Below are positions 11,147 to 22,961 of a DNA stretch of 64,000 nt, one piece after another. The notes beneath the pieces are model-generated. The model did no database searches and had not been told where the DNA came from. It was given only the letters and a program-made list of their open reading frames with translations. Made by a program: the position numbers and the translations under genes. The first letter of the stretch is position 1, and every line of letters begins with the position of its first letter. The DNA is taken from assembly GCA_009733775.1 (NCBI GenBank), contig WOGZ01000044.1:1-64000 (forward strand). Reading direction: 5' to 3'. This DNA is from Alectoria sarmentosa. Taxonomy: Eukaryota > Ascomycota > Lecanoromycetes > Lecanorales > Parmeliaceae.

Positions 11147-11605
11147 ATGCATCACACGCTCCTTTTCCTGTTTGCACTTGCGGCGACGTCCATGGGCACC
11201 AGTGTTCCCCAACGAGATCTCGAACGGCGCGACGACATGCTGAATACGGGTCCTGACTGCATCTCTTACACAAACCCTAGTGTCCTTCTTCAAAATCAAA
11301 ACACTGTGACCGAACAGTCCTCCGGGGGTAGCCCGGCGCTCAGTCAGCTCGATTTGACCACCTGTCTCAACGACTATGGGTGCGGCAACTTTTCCAACAG
11401 CTGGGACGGCAATGTTTGCGGAGGCAGAGGGTGGTTCAAGGGTCCACCTAATAGTAAAACTAGTAATACCAAATGCTACCAGGAATTAGCACCCTGGGTG
11501 CTCATGGATGGAATCCAGGCAGGGAACACGTACTACAAGGCTATGTTTGCGAACGATTGTTACATGGGGTTCAATGATCCGGACCCGGATCCATCCTCTC
11601 AATAG
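11147..11605 (+). CDS. Small secreted cysteine-rich protein, candidate effector
   Basis: A 152-residue intronless protein. Residues 1 to about 18 form a signal peptide (MHHTLLFLFALAATSMG), followed by a Kex2-type dibasic site at R27-R28. The mature part has six cysteines (C38, C73, C79, C91, C110, C138), enough for three disulphides, and is rich in Asn, Gly and Ser. It ends in an acidic Asp-Pro tail. There is no transmembrane segment or GPI tail. I do not recognise a family. Size, secretion signal, even cysteine number and position beside AT-rich, RIP-like DNA are the usual marks of fungal effectors, but function is inferred from these traits alone. Confidence 0.72.
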   Translation: MHHTLLFLFALAATSMGTSVPQRDLERRDDMLNTGPDCISYTNPSVLLQNQNTVTEQSSGGSPALSQLDLTTCLNDYGCGNFSNSWDGNVCGGRGWFKGPPNSKTSNTKCYQELAPWVLMDGIQAGNTYYKAMFANDCYMGFNDPDPDPSSQ

Positions 11606-13027
11606 GCAGAAAGAATTGAGAAATGTACATTGCCATGATATCCGGGTTTTGTTGCACTCAGATTGTCATGCTTCGTTACTCGACTGTGTATATAACATTT
11701 TTAACTTGTATCCAGATGATTGAATGACTCGGCCCTCCCCGGCTGTGATGCCGACATGCTGTTCACCAGGCCAGGTTGGTGAACACTGTAACAAGAGAAC
11801 GGGGCGGCAAATGAATCGTGACATTGTAGAGCTACGCATCAAGTGAGATTCAACGCTAGAACTCACTCATTCGGGAATATATATTCGGCATCTCTCCCAT
11901 GGTATCTTCGAGACAGATTGGCCATGGCAGAAGCTGGAGAGATGCAACTCGCTCTCCAGTAACAAGACGAACACAAACAGTTGAAAACAACAGACCTGAT
12001 CTCTGTGGCTGTAGAGAAAAGAATATCAAGCTAGCTTGTACGGTGCAACCCTCATGGAAGAGGCCTAGTCTAGAGCTTTGCGTGCAAGATGAACTGTCAG
12101 AAGAATGGCAGTCAATGAGGCTGAATCTCTTTTCTTCTGAGGTGGAACTTGGGCTTCAACCTAGCATATATTGTCTCTCGAGACTGTATTTCTTTACGGA
12201 GAGTGTTAAATAGCGTAAGATTCCCCTGCTGAAGCTGCTATTGTCGGGATCAAGCATTATGCTACATGGACGTCAACAACCAATTCTCACAGGGTACATT
12301 CGTCGAATCCTTTTTGAAGCTTCCTTGCTCCAAATTTTATTACCAAGGATCTAAACCCGTCGGTTGGCGTTGTGAAGTCATCGTGACTGCCGCCAACTTC
12401 TACGACGTTGAAGGTTGAAAGGGCAGCCGATAGTAGTGCTGCTGACATCTCGTTGCTCACCATCCTGTGGTTCCTTGAAGTGCCGAGTGTCTGAGGAGGT
12501 CGACTAGGTCACTTGAACTGATACCATCAGGAACTTGGTAGTGATGGTGTAGGGCCAAAATCTGGGCATGGCTTATCTAATACTTTTAGGTGGTGGTTTT
12601 GGGCTTGTGAGCGTTGAATTACCGCAGGTCAATGCTGGGTGAGTTTGATTGGTCAGTTGGGCATCTTAGCTGCACTAAGCCTGTTTGAGGTGGACTACAC
12701 GGAACTTAAGTCTCCGTCCTTGAAGAAGTTCGAATCTTGGCGAGCTCACAAGAACACCTCTACTCCGTACATGCGTCATTATTCACTCTGCATCCTTCGG
12801 AACACTGTCTCTCCTTTTCAGTCATCTTCTCGGTATTTGGATTCCAAGGGATCGAGAAGAATGGCTACACAGCTAGCCCACAGCCAAGATGCGACTACAG
12901 GAGAGGAAATTGCAAGCACTACAGTCCCTCAAAAACAAACACCTCCCAAACGTAACGCATGTACTCCCCCCTTCACATCCTCGCTTTCCCTATCCTCTGT
13001 TGACCCCTACTTTCAGTCAGCGATCTC
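11606..13027. other. Intergenic
   Basis: About 1.4 kb between the secreted protein and the aprataxin-like gene. A 104-codon frame at 11899-12213 and a long frame overlapping the start of the next gene (12639-13115) show no domain or family likeness. I see nothing else. Confidence 0.4.
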
Positions 13028-13786
13028 ATGTCTCCCAAAAAGCCTTCACCCTCATCGAAACAGCCGCCCTCAAATACTCCTCAGTCCGATCTCGCCCAAA
13101 CAACCACCTTCCTAGGCCGCAACGGTCTGGGCGCCTACATTACATCTCCTGCTTCCTTCCCTACTTCAAGGGTTATATACCATGATGAGAAATGGGTCGT
13201 GATCAACGATCTCTTCCCCAAATCATCCATTCATATTCTGCTCCTACCGCGCGACCCTACGAAGCAGCTGCTGCACCCTTTCGAAGCTTTCGAGGATTTG
13301 GACTTCTTGAAAGGAGTGCAAACGGAGGTGCAGAAGCTACGAAGACTGGCAGCCAAAGAATTGCACCGACGCTACGGCAAGTTCTCGGCTCTTGATCAAA
13401 AGCGCCGGAAAGCCCTGGATGCTTTTGATGGAGACAGCGACAGCGAATCCCGACATGTGCCCATCGGACGCGATTGGTCACAGTCAGTCATCTCTGGCAT
13501 ACATGTCGGTCCTAGCATGAACCACCTGCACATCCACATCCTGTCCGTCGACAGGCATAGCGAATGTATGAAACATAGGAAGCATTACAACAGCTTTTCG
13601 ACACCCTTTCTGATCGATGTTGAAGACTTCCCATTGGACACAGATGACAAGAGAAGACATCCGGGAAGGGAAGGCTATATGGAACGCGATTTGAAGTGTT
13701 GGAGATGTGGCAAGGTTTTTGGGAATAAATTCTCAAGATTGAAGGAACATCTTGACGAGGAGTTTGGGGAGTGGAAGAAAGAGTAG
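13028..13786 (+). CDS. HNT3: Aprataxin-like DNA adenylate hydrolase (Hnt3)
   Basis: A 252-residue intronless protein of the aprataxin branch of the HIT superfamily. These enzymes remove AMP from 5' ends left by failed DNA ligation, protecting the nucleus from abortive ligation products. The HIT motif is H166-x-H168-x-H170 (NHLHIHILS). The C-terminal zinc finger is of the C2HE type seen in yeast homologues: C224, C227, H241 and E245. The N-terminal 25 residues are Ser/Pro-rich and disordered. The start is the first ATG of a frame in which homology begins within 30 residues. It converges on the Irc22-like gene downstream. Confidence 0.92.
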   Translation: MSPKKPSPSSKQPPSNTPQSDLAQTTTFLGRNGLGAYITSPASFPTSRVIYHDEKWVVINDLFPKSSIHILLLPRDPTKQLLHPFEAFEDLDFLKGVQTEVQKLRRLAAKELHRRYGKFSALDQKRRKALDAFDGDSDSESRHVPIGRDWSQSVISGIHVGPSMNHLHIHILSVDRHSECMKHRKHYNSFSTPFLIDVEDFPLDTDDKRRHPGREGYMERDLKCWRCGKVFGNKFSRLKEHLDEEFGEWKKE

Positions 13787-14052
13787 GGAAAAGGAACAGC
13801 ATGCTGGCAATTGGCGCCGAAGCGAAGTGTATTGCAATGCTGAAGCTTGTGGGCACCTATTGGGGTTGGGCTGGCTGAAGCGGCCTCCCAAGCATAGAGG
13901 CAGCGACATGTAAATCTTCGTCGTTCCACCCCGAGCTCTAGAGCATGAAGATTTTTTACCATAAAAGTTTGTACATTGATGGTCTGAACTTTTCAAATAC
14001 CGCAGTCCCGGGGGCGGACTCCAGCTCGTCGCTTGAATTAGGCAGAAAATGC

Positions 14053-14988
14053 CTATTCAGGCTGCTTGGTCCTGCTCTTGGGTCTCCCGCTGCTCTTGAT
14101 TCTCTGAGCCTTGGGTTTATTGATGTGCAGTGCCGGAATCCACGATTCGTCATAAGCTTTCATACTAGAGGTCACCGCCGGTCCATCGGCTCCCACGACG
14201 GAAATCTGGTCAGCGGGGTCGACTTTCTTCGACTGGCCAGACGACTTCTTAGCACGCTCGCCGCCTTTCCCTCCGCGACGCTTCTGTGGGAAGAGGGTGC
14301 TGATCCAGGTGCTGTAAATAAAGTAGCATGTGCCTCCAAAGGCAGCACCGAGAAATAGGTAGAGAAATACGCTGCGAGACGTCAGCGTCGAAAACTTCTA
14401 AGGGATTGAAATAGCAGGTAGGGAATACTCACATTTGCGGATCGAAGATGCTAGTATCAGGCTCGACAATGCTGACTGTCTCATTGAACGCCGGCAGAGT
14501 ATATGGAGTCCCCTCGCTGTCGGTGACCACAGCCGCCAGATTGAGGATCAAGTCCTGTGGCTGAAGCTCCGTAGCAAACTTGTAGCTGATGCTCTCGCTC
14601 TGGCCAGCGGGAATCTCCACATTGTACCTCGTGGTCGTCAAATTACGGACGATTTGTGGGCCCTGTTGGGGAAACGCAGTGGTCCAAAGACTGCCTCCAA
14701 TGAAGGCGACGCTGACGGATTCCGGCTCTTCGTTGGAAAAGGAGAGGAGAGCTTGGGTCGGGTGGCCGTTCACTAGCTTGACGCCGAAAATCTCCGAGGA
14801 AGGAAATGATGTCGAGATCCTGATAGCTATGTTAGGAGAAGCGGAAGAGTTTTCAACTTCCTCATCTGTCTTTTCGAGAAGTCAGCTTGCTGCCAGGTGG
14901 CTTCTGGTAAGAAGCGTACATCTTGTGCAAAGGCGCCTATGAATCGTAGCGCAAGCAATACAACCGTAGTCAGAGAGGTGTATCCCAT
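14053..14988 (-). CDS. IRC22: Irc22 / TRAP-alpha-like ER membrane protein
   Basis: Exons are 14920-14988, 14433-14869 and 14053-14371; phases join cleanly to 274 residues. Residues 1-22 form a signal peptide (GYTSLTTVVLLALRFIGAFA). A luminal beta-rich domain follows, with RNLTTTRYNVEIPAGQS, the conserved core of the translocon-associated protein alpha / Irc22 family. Then comes one transmembrane helix (VFLYLFLGAAFGGTCYF) and a basic cytosolic tail. The family sits in the ER membrane; in animals the homologue is part of the TRAP complex at the translocon, while the fungal role is poorly defined. It shares a ~370 bp divergent promoter with the CCCH gene. The third exon, holding the membrane helix, is easily missed in simple ORF calls. 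Confidence 0.85.
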
Positions 14989-15358
14989 GATGCTGAAATT
15001 TGAGGAGCGTAGAACTTTGTTCGCAACTGGCTGTATCACAGATGGAGAGATGGGCCACGGTATAGACGTTGTTGGCGCAACGGTCAGATTCAATTTGATT
15101 TGATTACATAAACGAAGCTAGCAACAGCCCTATCAAAATCACGTCTGGTTCATGTTATGTACGCGCTGAAACCCAATTTATGCACGTATCCTGTTTCTTT
15201 CACACACACCATTTCCACCACTTTCTTCCATCATTTAGAAGGTTTGACACCTTTGACACAATCAAGTCAAACCTTTGGGCTTTTGTACCCTTCATTCCTT
15301 CAATCTCTTTTCATTAATTCAAGGGGCCTGCTACCCTTCTTCTTGACCGTTTCACAAC
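14989..15358. promoter_or_regulatory. Divergent promoter of the Irc22-like and CCCH genes
   Basis: 370 bp between two head-to-head start codons. The side facing the plus-strand gene is strongly pyrimidine-rich (CTTTC and TTTCTTCC tracts), as in many fungal core promoters. No specific operator recognised. Confidence 0.5.
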
Positions 15359-17257
15359 ATGGCCACGGAGGAGAACATCGGTCTTCGCAGCCGATATGAA
15401 CTATTGAAGGGCGCCGAACATCACAAAAACGCTCTCATTGAAGAACTTTTACGCCGTCTGGATGAGCTTACCGAGGATTATCACCAAGAAAAGCTGGACC
15501 ATGCTCGTGAATCTCACTTTAATCGTGAAGTTCAGCTCCAAGAAATCCAATTGCAAGAAGAGCTGCGAAAATACAAAGCTCTTATGGTAAGAGCGAATGT
15601 TTTTTCTGATGCACAAATTCAAGGGTGCAATCCAAAAGGGATGAATATTCTGACAATCAACAGGCCCGAGATGCTTTTATCTTAGTGCTCGTCGATGGTG
15701 ATGGCATGATTTTTGACGATAGACTTGTTCAAAACGGCGAGGCCGGGGGACGAGAAGCCGCTGGTCTGCTCTGGAACGCAGTCATGTACCATTTTCAAAA
15801 AGACTCAGGCCTACCGTCCGACATTAAAATAGTCACGAGAATATATGCAAACGTTAAAGGCCTTGGCGATGCCTGCAAAAAGTCAGGAATCTTAAGCACG
15901 CCGTCAACGATCGAGGACTTTGCGCGAGGATTTACCGGAAGCAAGCAATTATTCGACTTTGTGGATGTTGGTGTTGGTAAGTCAAACCATCGAGCTATTC
16001 TCTTTCCAGCCCGAACCTGTATCTGGGTTGCAGTATAAAATTTGGAAGTACCATGCTCTTTATGTTTTGAATGGCTCAGTTATTTGGTCGAAGGGTGGTA
16101 CTGATTCGGATATCTTGTAGGTAAAGATCGTGCTGATGACAAAATATCTGGTGAGTCTGTATTGGGATTGTCAATTCGAGAGGCTCACAACCATTCAGAA
16201 ATCTTCAAGCTTCATCTCTACGACTCCCACTGCCGGCGCATTCTCTTTGGATGTTCTCACGATAATGGCTACGCTCGATTACTTGAGGATGTTGCTGATT
16301 TAGCAATCCGCGACGGGATCACGCTTTTGGAGGGTGTTCCATTTGAAAGAGAGCTGTCCCAGCTAAAATCAACCTATCAAACAACCAGATTCGAAGGACT
16401 GTTCCGTACTACAAAAATCAATATTTACAATCAACAGTATCCTCAGCCGCCGGGCTTGTCACAGCCTCAAGTGCAGCAAACCATGGGTTTACCCCCTTAC
16501 CAGTCACCCTATCAACCGGGCCTTGCACGCACGATTTCAACATCGCCCTCGGCGCCACTAAATCCAGCGGCTCCCACATGGGCTTCCGCTGCCATGACGG
16601 CGCCATCCCAGATGGCTTCACCCCCTCCCACGCCTCAGCCGACTGCAAACGCCACTCAGCAAGTGCTTCGCAACCGCTACGGCCAGCGGATCGATCCTAT
16701 CGTGTCCTACGATCCAAATGAAGTCAAGCGCATCAAAAAACTCAAGATGTGTAACGTCCGTAAGTAGATCACTGAATTTCCCATAATTGTCATCATTTGC
16801 AGTTGGATGACACTACCTCCAACTGACCCCGATCCGGTCTTGAATTTCCATTCTATAGCTGAATAAGGAGAACGCTGACTCGGGCAACCTCCAGACTTTT
16901 TGCGAGGTGACTGTCCCTACGATCCTTGTACCCATGATCATTTCTACAAGCCCAACAAGAACGAGATGGCGACACTCAAGTATGTAAGCCGTATGACGCC
17001 CTGCAAATTCGGTAGCGATTGTGATGATCTGAAGTGCATCTATGGGCATCGATGCCCTAATGATGTCGAAGGTATGCCCTGTATCTCCTTTGACCTCGTC
17101 TTTCTTAGATTTGTTCCTATTAATACGTTCGCTGTGCTAATCTGTGGCAACCAATGTAGGAAAGAAGGATTGTCGATGGGGGGAGAATTGCCGCTTTGAG
17201 AAGGAGTTGCACGGGCTCGATAGGGCCGTTGTCAAGACTCTGAAAGTAGGAAAGTAG
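15359..17257 (+). CDS. CCCH zinc-finger protein with a NYN/PIN-like domain
   Basis: Six exons (15359-15586, 15664-15976, 16121-16150, 16199-16759, 16895-17071, 17160-17257) give 468 residues with consistent phases. Residues 1-75 form a coiled coil rich in Glu, Leu and Lys. Residues about 80-280 form a globular domain with the spacing of acidic residues seen in NYN/PIN-like nucleases: VLVDGDG (D87), GKDRADDKI (D186/D187) and FGCSHDNGY (D212). A Pro/Gln/Ala-rich linker follows. The C-terminus has two CCCH fingers (C-x8-C-x4-C-x3-H and C-x5-C-x4-C-x3-H) and a third, incomplete Cys/His repeat. It belongs to a conserved fungal CCCH family. RNA binding is likely; nuclease activity is my inference from the acidic motifs. 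Confidence 0.82.
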
Positions 17258-17611
17258 ACTTCTGCCAGAAGGCGGTCGTCTTGACTTGACATTGTGTGCT
17301 GCCCAAACACATGCATTCTGATGTCACATTTCGGCTACCAGAGACAGTATGCACTTCTCGCACAATCAATGCTTTAACCAAACCGAGAAGTCTGTTTCCA
17401 AATTACACATCGTCTAACGGGAACAGTATGCCCTTCTGGCAGATTGGTCTTTCATTAGGGAGGAGCAGTCATAGTATCGACAGTAGCGGCATCAACAGAT
17501 TGGGCATAATACGATCCATAACCAACCCATGAATTCGAGGCATCTTGAAGCGGCACTTGGACCAGGAGGTAGTGCGAGGTCCTCAATTGCTCTCGCATGC
17601 TCAGACTCAGT
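17258..17611. other. Convergent intergenic region, CCCH gene and Pot1
   Basis: 354 bp holding both 3' ends. No gene or terminator structure could be identified. Confidence 0.4.
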
Positions 17612-19766
17612 TTAGGAAATCGTACAGCCAAACATTCTCCATCTTCTCTCCCAAATGCAGTCGTTTCGATCATGCTCATCTTCGTTTCCACTCCCTTCTT
17701 CGCTCTCACTGGCAATTTCCTCAGTGATGCGTTGGATTCTCTTCTTCACGCCATACTCTTTGAGGCAGCATTGGAACGGTTTCATTCTCGGCGCTTCACC
17801 CTTCCCAGGGGATGCCGAGTTACCGTTGACTTTCTTGAGAGCTGATGCATCACGGGCCTTTCGCTCTTCGAGATCGCCCCACAAGAGGAATAATTTTTCA
17901 CGCAGGGTATCCAGAGCGGCGGGTGATTTGCGAAGGCTAGATGGGATGATATTTTAGCCATGGCATTCCAAGTGAGTGGCAAGGTGACTCACTCCTCTGC
18001 TTCGAGCTTCAGTAGACCCTCTGCATCTTGGCCGGTTACATAAACTTCCATACTTGCTTTTTCCTGGTGCCTGGCCCCTAGGGCATCCTCCAGCACCAAA
18101 CCGAACCTCCATTCCCACTGCACATCCTCCGCATCACATCTGTCGTCCAGGTCGTTACTTGGCCGGTCACTTTCACTCTCGCTGCATCCGTCTTCGGACA
18201 GAATGGCGTACTCTGAGCTTCTCGGACGCGGAACTGCAAAATCAACAAGTTTGGGTGGGAAGAAGTCAATGGCACGTACGGTAGCACGTGAGTTGATGTT
18301 TTGGAAGGGAAAGGTGTATGATGCTCCATCCGGCGTGGTATTAGCGTGCTTGTCAAGCGAGATGATAGACGACACAGGCCGTGGGGCTATGAGATGGTGT
18401 GCACATCTGACTGGTTGGCCAATAAATCAGTCAAGATCTCTCGGCCAATCAACCCTTACTTACCACTAGTGTTCAGCTCTTGATTCTGGGACAGCGAGCG
18501 ACGGTCAAGTGTCTTCTTCTTTCGGAAGGGACGATCTCTGTCATCTCCTGTGTCGTTTTCCTTATCACTTTGGTCTTCTTCACCCAGCTCTTTTGACCTG
18601 CTGAGCTGCTTACTCTCCTGCTTCCGCTTCTTCCTGGCCTGGTTCTTTGACAGAGGTTTGTCGTCTTCCATACCTTTTCGCTTAAGTGCGTTGGTTTGGT
18701 GAATAGAATCCTCCGCCTTGTTGTTGAGCTTCTTCCAGAAGTCCCGCTTACGCCGGAGCACGTCTTTCACGCGATCATCCTCGTCATTGTTGTTCAATAC
18801 GTTGACATCAATGCGTTCAGGATACCGCCTATCTGAATGGAGGGCTCCTTCGACTTTGGCGTCCTTGCTGAACTTGATGTGCACATTTCGAAGGTGAACG
18901 AAGTCATTCTCCTTGACATGTTGCTGGACGAAAGAGGCGTTATTGCCCCACAGGGTCACAGTCAGAGTCAGTTTTCCGAAAGGACCTTTCCATTTCTTGT
19001 TCGCTGAGTTGCCTGCTGAATAGGAAAATTCGTCGCCTTCCCGACCACATCCATCTCCTTCATCGGGTTCTGGATAGTTCCAGAGCAGAAAATTCCCCGT
19101 GTAATCTGTGAGGTAGAGTTCGACGCGACCGTTGCTCGCATACAGTTTAACAACTTGTCCGATAAGATTATAAAATGTATCGACGTTCACATCCTTGACC
19201 AGGGAGAACTTGTCCCTCCATTGGGGGCCCGATGGAGCACTAAGAACTAATGGGATTGTAGCTGATCCTGTATGTTGAGAAGACGGATAAGTGAATGTAT
19301 TTCTGTCCCGGGAATTGCAGAGACTGATGGCATACTGCATTTCGGCAGGGGTAGGAGCAAGGGCACGAGCGTCTTTGACGCTCTTGAGCTGCATCGTAGA
19401 CGATGGTGCTTTTTCTGGGATCGAGTCTGCCGGAAATACCACCCAAGAAGTTCCTCGAGTCGATAGTCCGATGGTCATCCCGCTCCATTCCTTGATCTTG
19501 ATACTTCGTAGAAGAACTACGTCGCCATTTCGCCTGATCGTAGGCATCTCGCTCGCCGAGGGTCTGAAGTAGCGAACTTTAAGACCGCCGTCGTAGACGC
19601 CACAGTGCGAGGAGTCTGCAATTGAAAATGAAGAAATCAGATCGGTGCCCTTTGATTGCCCGGGGGCAAGAAAGTCAATGACCACTCCCATTAGGTTGAC
19701 TTCAGCGTTTAGTCGGTTCAATGCCGAATTGATATTCAGGCAGCCTGGAGGAGTAGTTGAAGACAT
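17612..19766 (-). CDS. pot1: Pot1, telomere single-strand binding protein
   Basis: Exons are 18464-19766, 17993-18410 and 17612-17936, giving 681 residues. Pot1 caps telomeres by binding the G-rich overhang and belongs to the shelterin complex. Residues ~25-150 form the first OB fold, with the family signature VVIDFLAPGQSKGTD. Residues ~185-330 form the second OB fold (NLIGQVVKLYASNGRVELYL, then TDYTG). A charged linker (~340-435) carries likely nuclear signals (ARKKRKQ, RKKKTL). The C-terminal domain (~440-681) has YTFPFQNINSRATVRAIDFF and LFLLWGDLEERK. Both 3' exons are needed to read that domain. It is divergent from the ADH gene, with ~960 bp between them. Confidence 0.92.
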
Positions 19767-20725
19767 AACTGCTAGTCACGCTCTTAGGAGTCGTTAAGGC
19801 TATAATCGAAGTTGCTAGGTAGTCGTTCTTCTTTTCCTTTTTCTTGCCAAAGATGTCGAAAGCAAAGGGAACATGACAATGAGATTAGATTGCGTCTTGA
19901 ATTATTGACACATTACATTGTGATCTAATGGTGCATTTCGAGTCAATGTGACTGGCAAATCGGATCTTAAACCCTGTTGAAAAGATGACAATGTTTGGAT
20001 TTCGTTGACTCTCAATCTGTTTCAGAGTAGGTAGTAGGTCCTTCCTGTATTCCTGATGCATCTCTCACGCGCCCTCGGCGTCGAATAAATGCACGCGTCT
20101 GCGCTAGTGCTAGTCTAATGCTAATGCGTACCTTAATTAATGCTATTGCTTTTGCTAATGCTATTGTGCTAATGCTATTGTGCTTATGCAAATGCAATAG
20201 CCCTCAAAAGTAAAGGGTCGTGAGTATTGATGTCGGAGTCAATTTGAATGATACTACTACTCACATCCATGACATGCATCATCACCCTCTCCTCTGCACC
20301 AACTTGATTCTCATTCTACTTCGAGATTCAATTCAAGTAATGCTGGTTGCGCCAGGATGTTGAAGAAGCTCACACGAACGGCTGAAGGAAACAGCCATTT
20401 GCTCTGGTCTCCCACGACAGCCGGCAACCATGCACCGTGGAAAGGCAGCCCCGGTCTCACTTACTTTGAGTCTACTCGTATTCTACCATGTTCTCTTTCC
20501 AGTACACTTGTTCGGATGAAAGCTCTTTATATTTTGCCGGACCTGAACATCTACGTCATACTTTGTCTCTCTACCCCGCCACCTCGTCCCCGCAATGTGG
20601 AGAGTGAAAAGTGGAGAGTGGAGACAAAACTAAAGTAGTAAACGGTTTCCCTTTGACGCGGTCCATCAGACGGGTGACTTTTCAACCCCTTCCCCCAAAG
20701 TTGAATATTTGTGCCAGAAGTCGAC
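19767..20725. other. Divergent intergenic region, Pot1 and ADH
   Basis: Head-to-head promoter region of 959 bp. It contains the degenerate TGCTAATGCTATTG repeat listed separately. No gene supported. Confidence 0.45.
20090..20205. repeat. Degenerate TGCTA(A/T)TG repeat
   Basis: Units of about 8-15 bp such as GCTAATGCTATTGTGCTAATGCTATTG recur with variation over roughly 110 bp. It is a minisatellite-like tract in the Pot1/ADH promoter region; copies are too diverged for an exact count by eye. Confidence 0.6.
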
Positions 20726-22415
20726 ATGTCTTCCACTACGACCACCATGAAAGCTGTTCACTATGAGAAGCCCTTCCAAGTCAGCGTCCGACAAGTGCCC
20801 CTGCCAACGATCCAACACCCGGACGATGCAATCATTAAAGTCACTACTGCTGGTACGAGTCCATGGTGCTGGCAGAGAAGAAGGAAAACGCACTGACTGC
20901 TCTTTTCAGCAATCTGCGGTTCAGACTTGCACAGTATGCATCTTCCATAGCCCTTTATTTCCTATGCTACATCCTGACTTGAGTCGCAAGACAAGATGCG
21001 GGAGTCCGTTGACTCCCCCAATTCTTTTTTGATTCAGTATCCGATTTGGAAAGGGAAACCACTGACTGAAAAGCTTGCAGTGTACCAAGGACGAACAGCT
21101 GCAGAGGCAGGCCTTATCTTCGGTAAGATCATGGGCTTCGGTAAAACAATATAGCTGGTCAATGTCAGAGATCCCACTACGAGCCAATTGGCTGACACTC
21201 GTGCGATTTCTTTCTTAGGACATGAAAATATGGGTATAATTTCGGAAGTTGGTGGAGGTGTAACGCTCCTGAAGAAGGGCGACAGGGTGGTCCTACCATT
21301 TAATGTCGCTGACGGCCGCTGTCTGAATTGTGAAGAGGGCAATACCGCGTTTTGTACTGGCGTCAACCCTGGGTTCGCTGGAGGAGGTACGCATTCTTTT
21401 ACCGCTTCTCGTCCCTTGACTAATCTATTGTCTTCAGCTTATGGATATGTCGCAATGGGCCCTTATGCTGGAGGCCAGGTATAAATACCCTGCCTAGGTT
21501 CTGATACAACTTCCCAAATTCTATGCACAATTTGACGGTAAAGCTGATCTCTGTCCGTTACCACAGGCACAATACCTGCGTATTCCCTTTGCCGATTTTA
21601 ATGCCCTCCCTCTCCCTCCAGGCACTGCGCATGAAGCCTCTTTCGCTCTTCTTGCAGACATCTTCCCAACGGGCTGGCATGGACTTACACTCTCAAACTT
21701 TTCGCCAGGCGAATCTGTAGCAGTCTTTGGGGCTGGTCCGGTAGGCTTAATGGCAGCTTACAGCGCTTTTCTTCGGGGGGCTTCTAAAATCTACGTCGTT
21801 GACAAGGTCCCAGAGCGCCTTGCTGCAGCAAAGAAAATCGCTGGCTGTATCCCTGTTGACTTCAGTGCAGGTGAGGATGCAGTGGATGTCATCATACGGG
21901 AGAATGACGGCAAGATGGTGGATAGGTCAATAGACGCGGTGGGATATCAGGCCGTGGGCTCTGGAAAGGAGGCAGGAGAGGTCCCGAATGTTGTGCTTGA
22001 GCAATGCATTAAAGTCACAAGACCAACGGGAGGCATAGGCGTGCCAGGGTTGTACGTACCAAGTGATCCAGGGGCCGTGGACGAAAAGAGTTCTCAGGGA
22101 ATGATGTTGATGAGTTTTGGCAAGTTGTTCGAAAAGGTCAGTCTGCGGGTCTCTTTGTTTTCGTTTTGGAAGTGGCTGTGCCCGCATGACGCTGATCAAG
22201 GGACGTTTCAGGGTCTTACAATTGGGACTGGTCAATGCAACGTAAAAAAGTACAATCGATACTTGCGCGACATGATCATTTTTGGACGGGCAGATCCAAG
22301 CTTCGTTGTTTCGCACGAGATCGGCATTGACGAGGCCCCCAAGGCGTATGAGAAGTTTGACAAGAGAGTTGAAGGCTACACGAAGGTCTTGATACATCCA
22401 AACGGATCTCTATAA
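20726..22415 (+). CDS. Zinc-dependent dehydrogenase, glutathione-independent formaldehyde dehydrogenase type
   Basis: Seven exons (20726-20852, 20910-20933, 21081-21122, 21219-21386, 21438-21478, 21567-22136, 22212-22415) give 391 residues. It is a medium-chain NAD(P)-dependent zinc alcohol dehydrogenase. Catalytic zinc ligands are visible at C45 (ICGSDLH) and H66 (GHENMG). The structural zinc loop reads ADGRCLNCEEGNTAFC, so the first usual Cys is Asp. The Rossmann loop is VFGAGPVGLMAA. Overall pattern (GYVAMGPYAGGQAQYLR, LLADIFPTGWHG) fits the bacterial/fungal glutathione-independent formaldehyde dehydrogenase subfamily. True substrate is uncertain; aldehyde dismutation or alcohol oxidation are possible. 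The exon of only 24 bp is unusual but its frame and motif are right. Confidence 0.88.
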
Positions 22416-22961
22416 GTCTACCATTCGGCGACGAAGAGCGTGGTCCAGGCTACGAGACTGGTCCTTTGTCTGTGCACTACTCGAATCTCGCTATAAAGCA
22501 CTGGCTACCTCGTAGCTTTTAGGAGACAGGTCAGCAGTGCAAAAATGTACAATAGGGAAAATCAGCGGTTTCTTGCCAACATGTAGTCATTGGGAAATTG
22601 ATGACTTTGTGTCAGGCCCTAGTGGCCTTTTCTTTCTTTGAGCTCGAGGACGCGCAGCCTTAAAGAAATGGCAATTGGCAGTTGGGCAGTCGCAGCTGTG
22701 AGTTCCAGATAAATTCAGCGCCGATAAATAAGTTGTAAGATAGCTTGACAACACAGTACTCGACCTCATGCTCTAGATGGAAGCGTGGTGGAAGAGACCC
22801 ATGCCAGCCCGTACTCTACTCCGTAGAGGATTCAAGGTCATGTGATGCGGGCCACTAGTCTAGTGGATCTCCGTCGCAAAGTCGCGCCAAGGAAATATCG
22901 ACACGCCATTTTGCACACGCGATTGTTTGTACATTTCCCCTTCCAAACCCAACATTGCTAA
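22416..22961. other. Intergenic, ADH to Scc3
   Basis: 546 bp with the ADH 3' end and the cohesin gene promoter. No other feature seen. Confidence 0.4.

Noticed and set aside
11899..12213. 104-codon plus frame
   Set aside because: No recognisable motif and no signal peptide.
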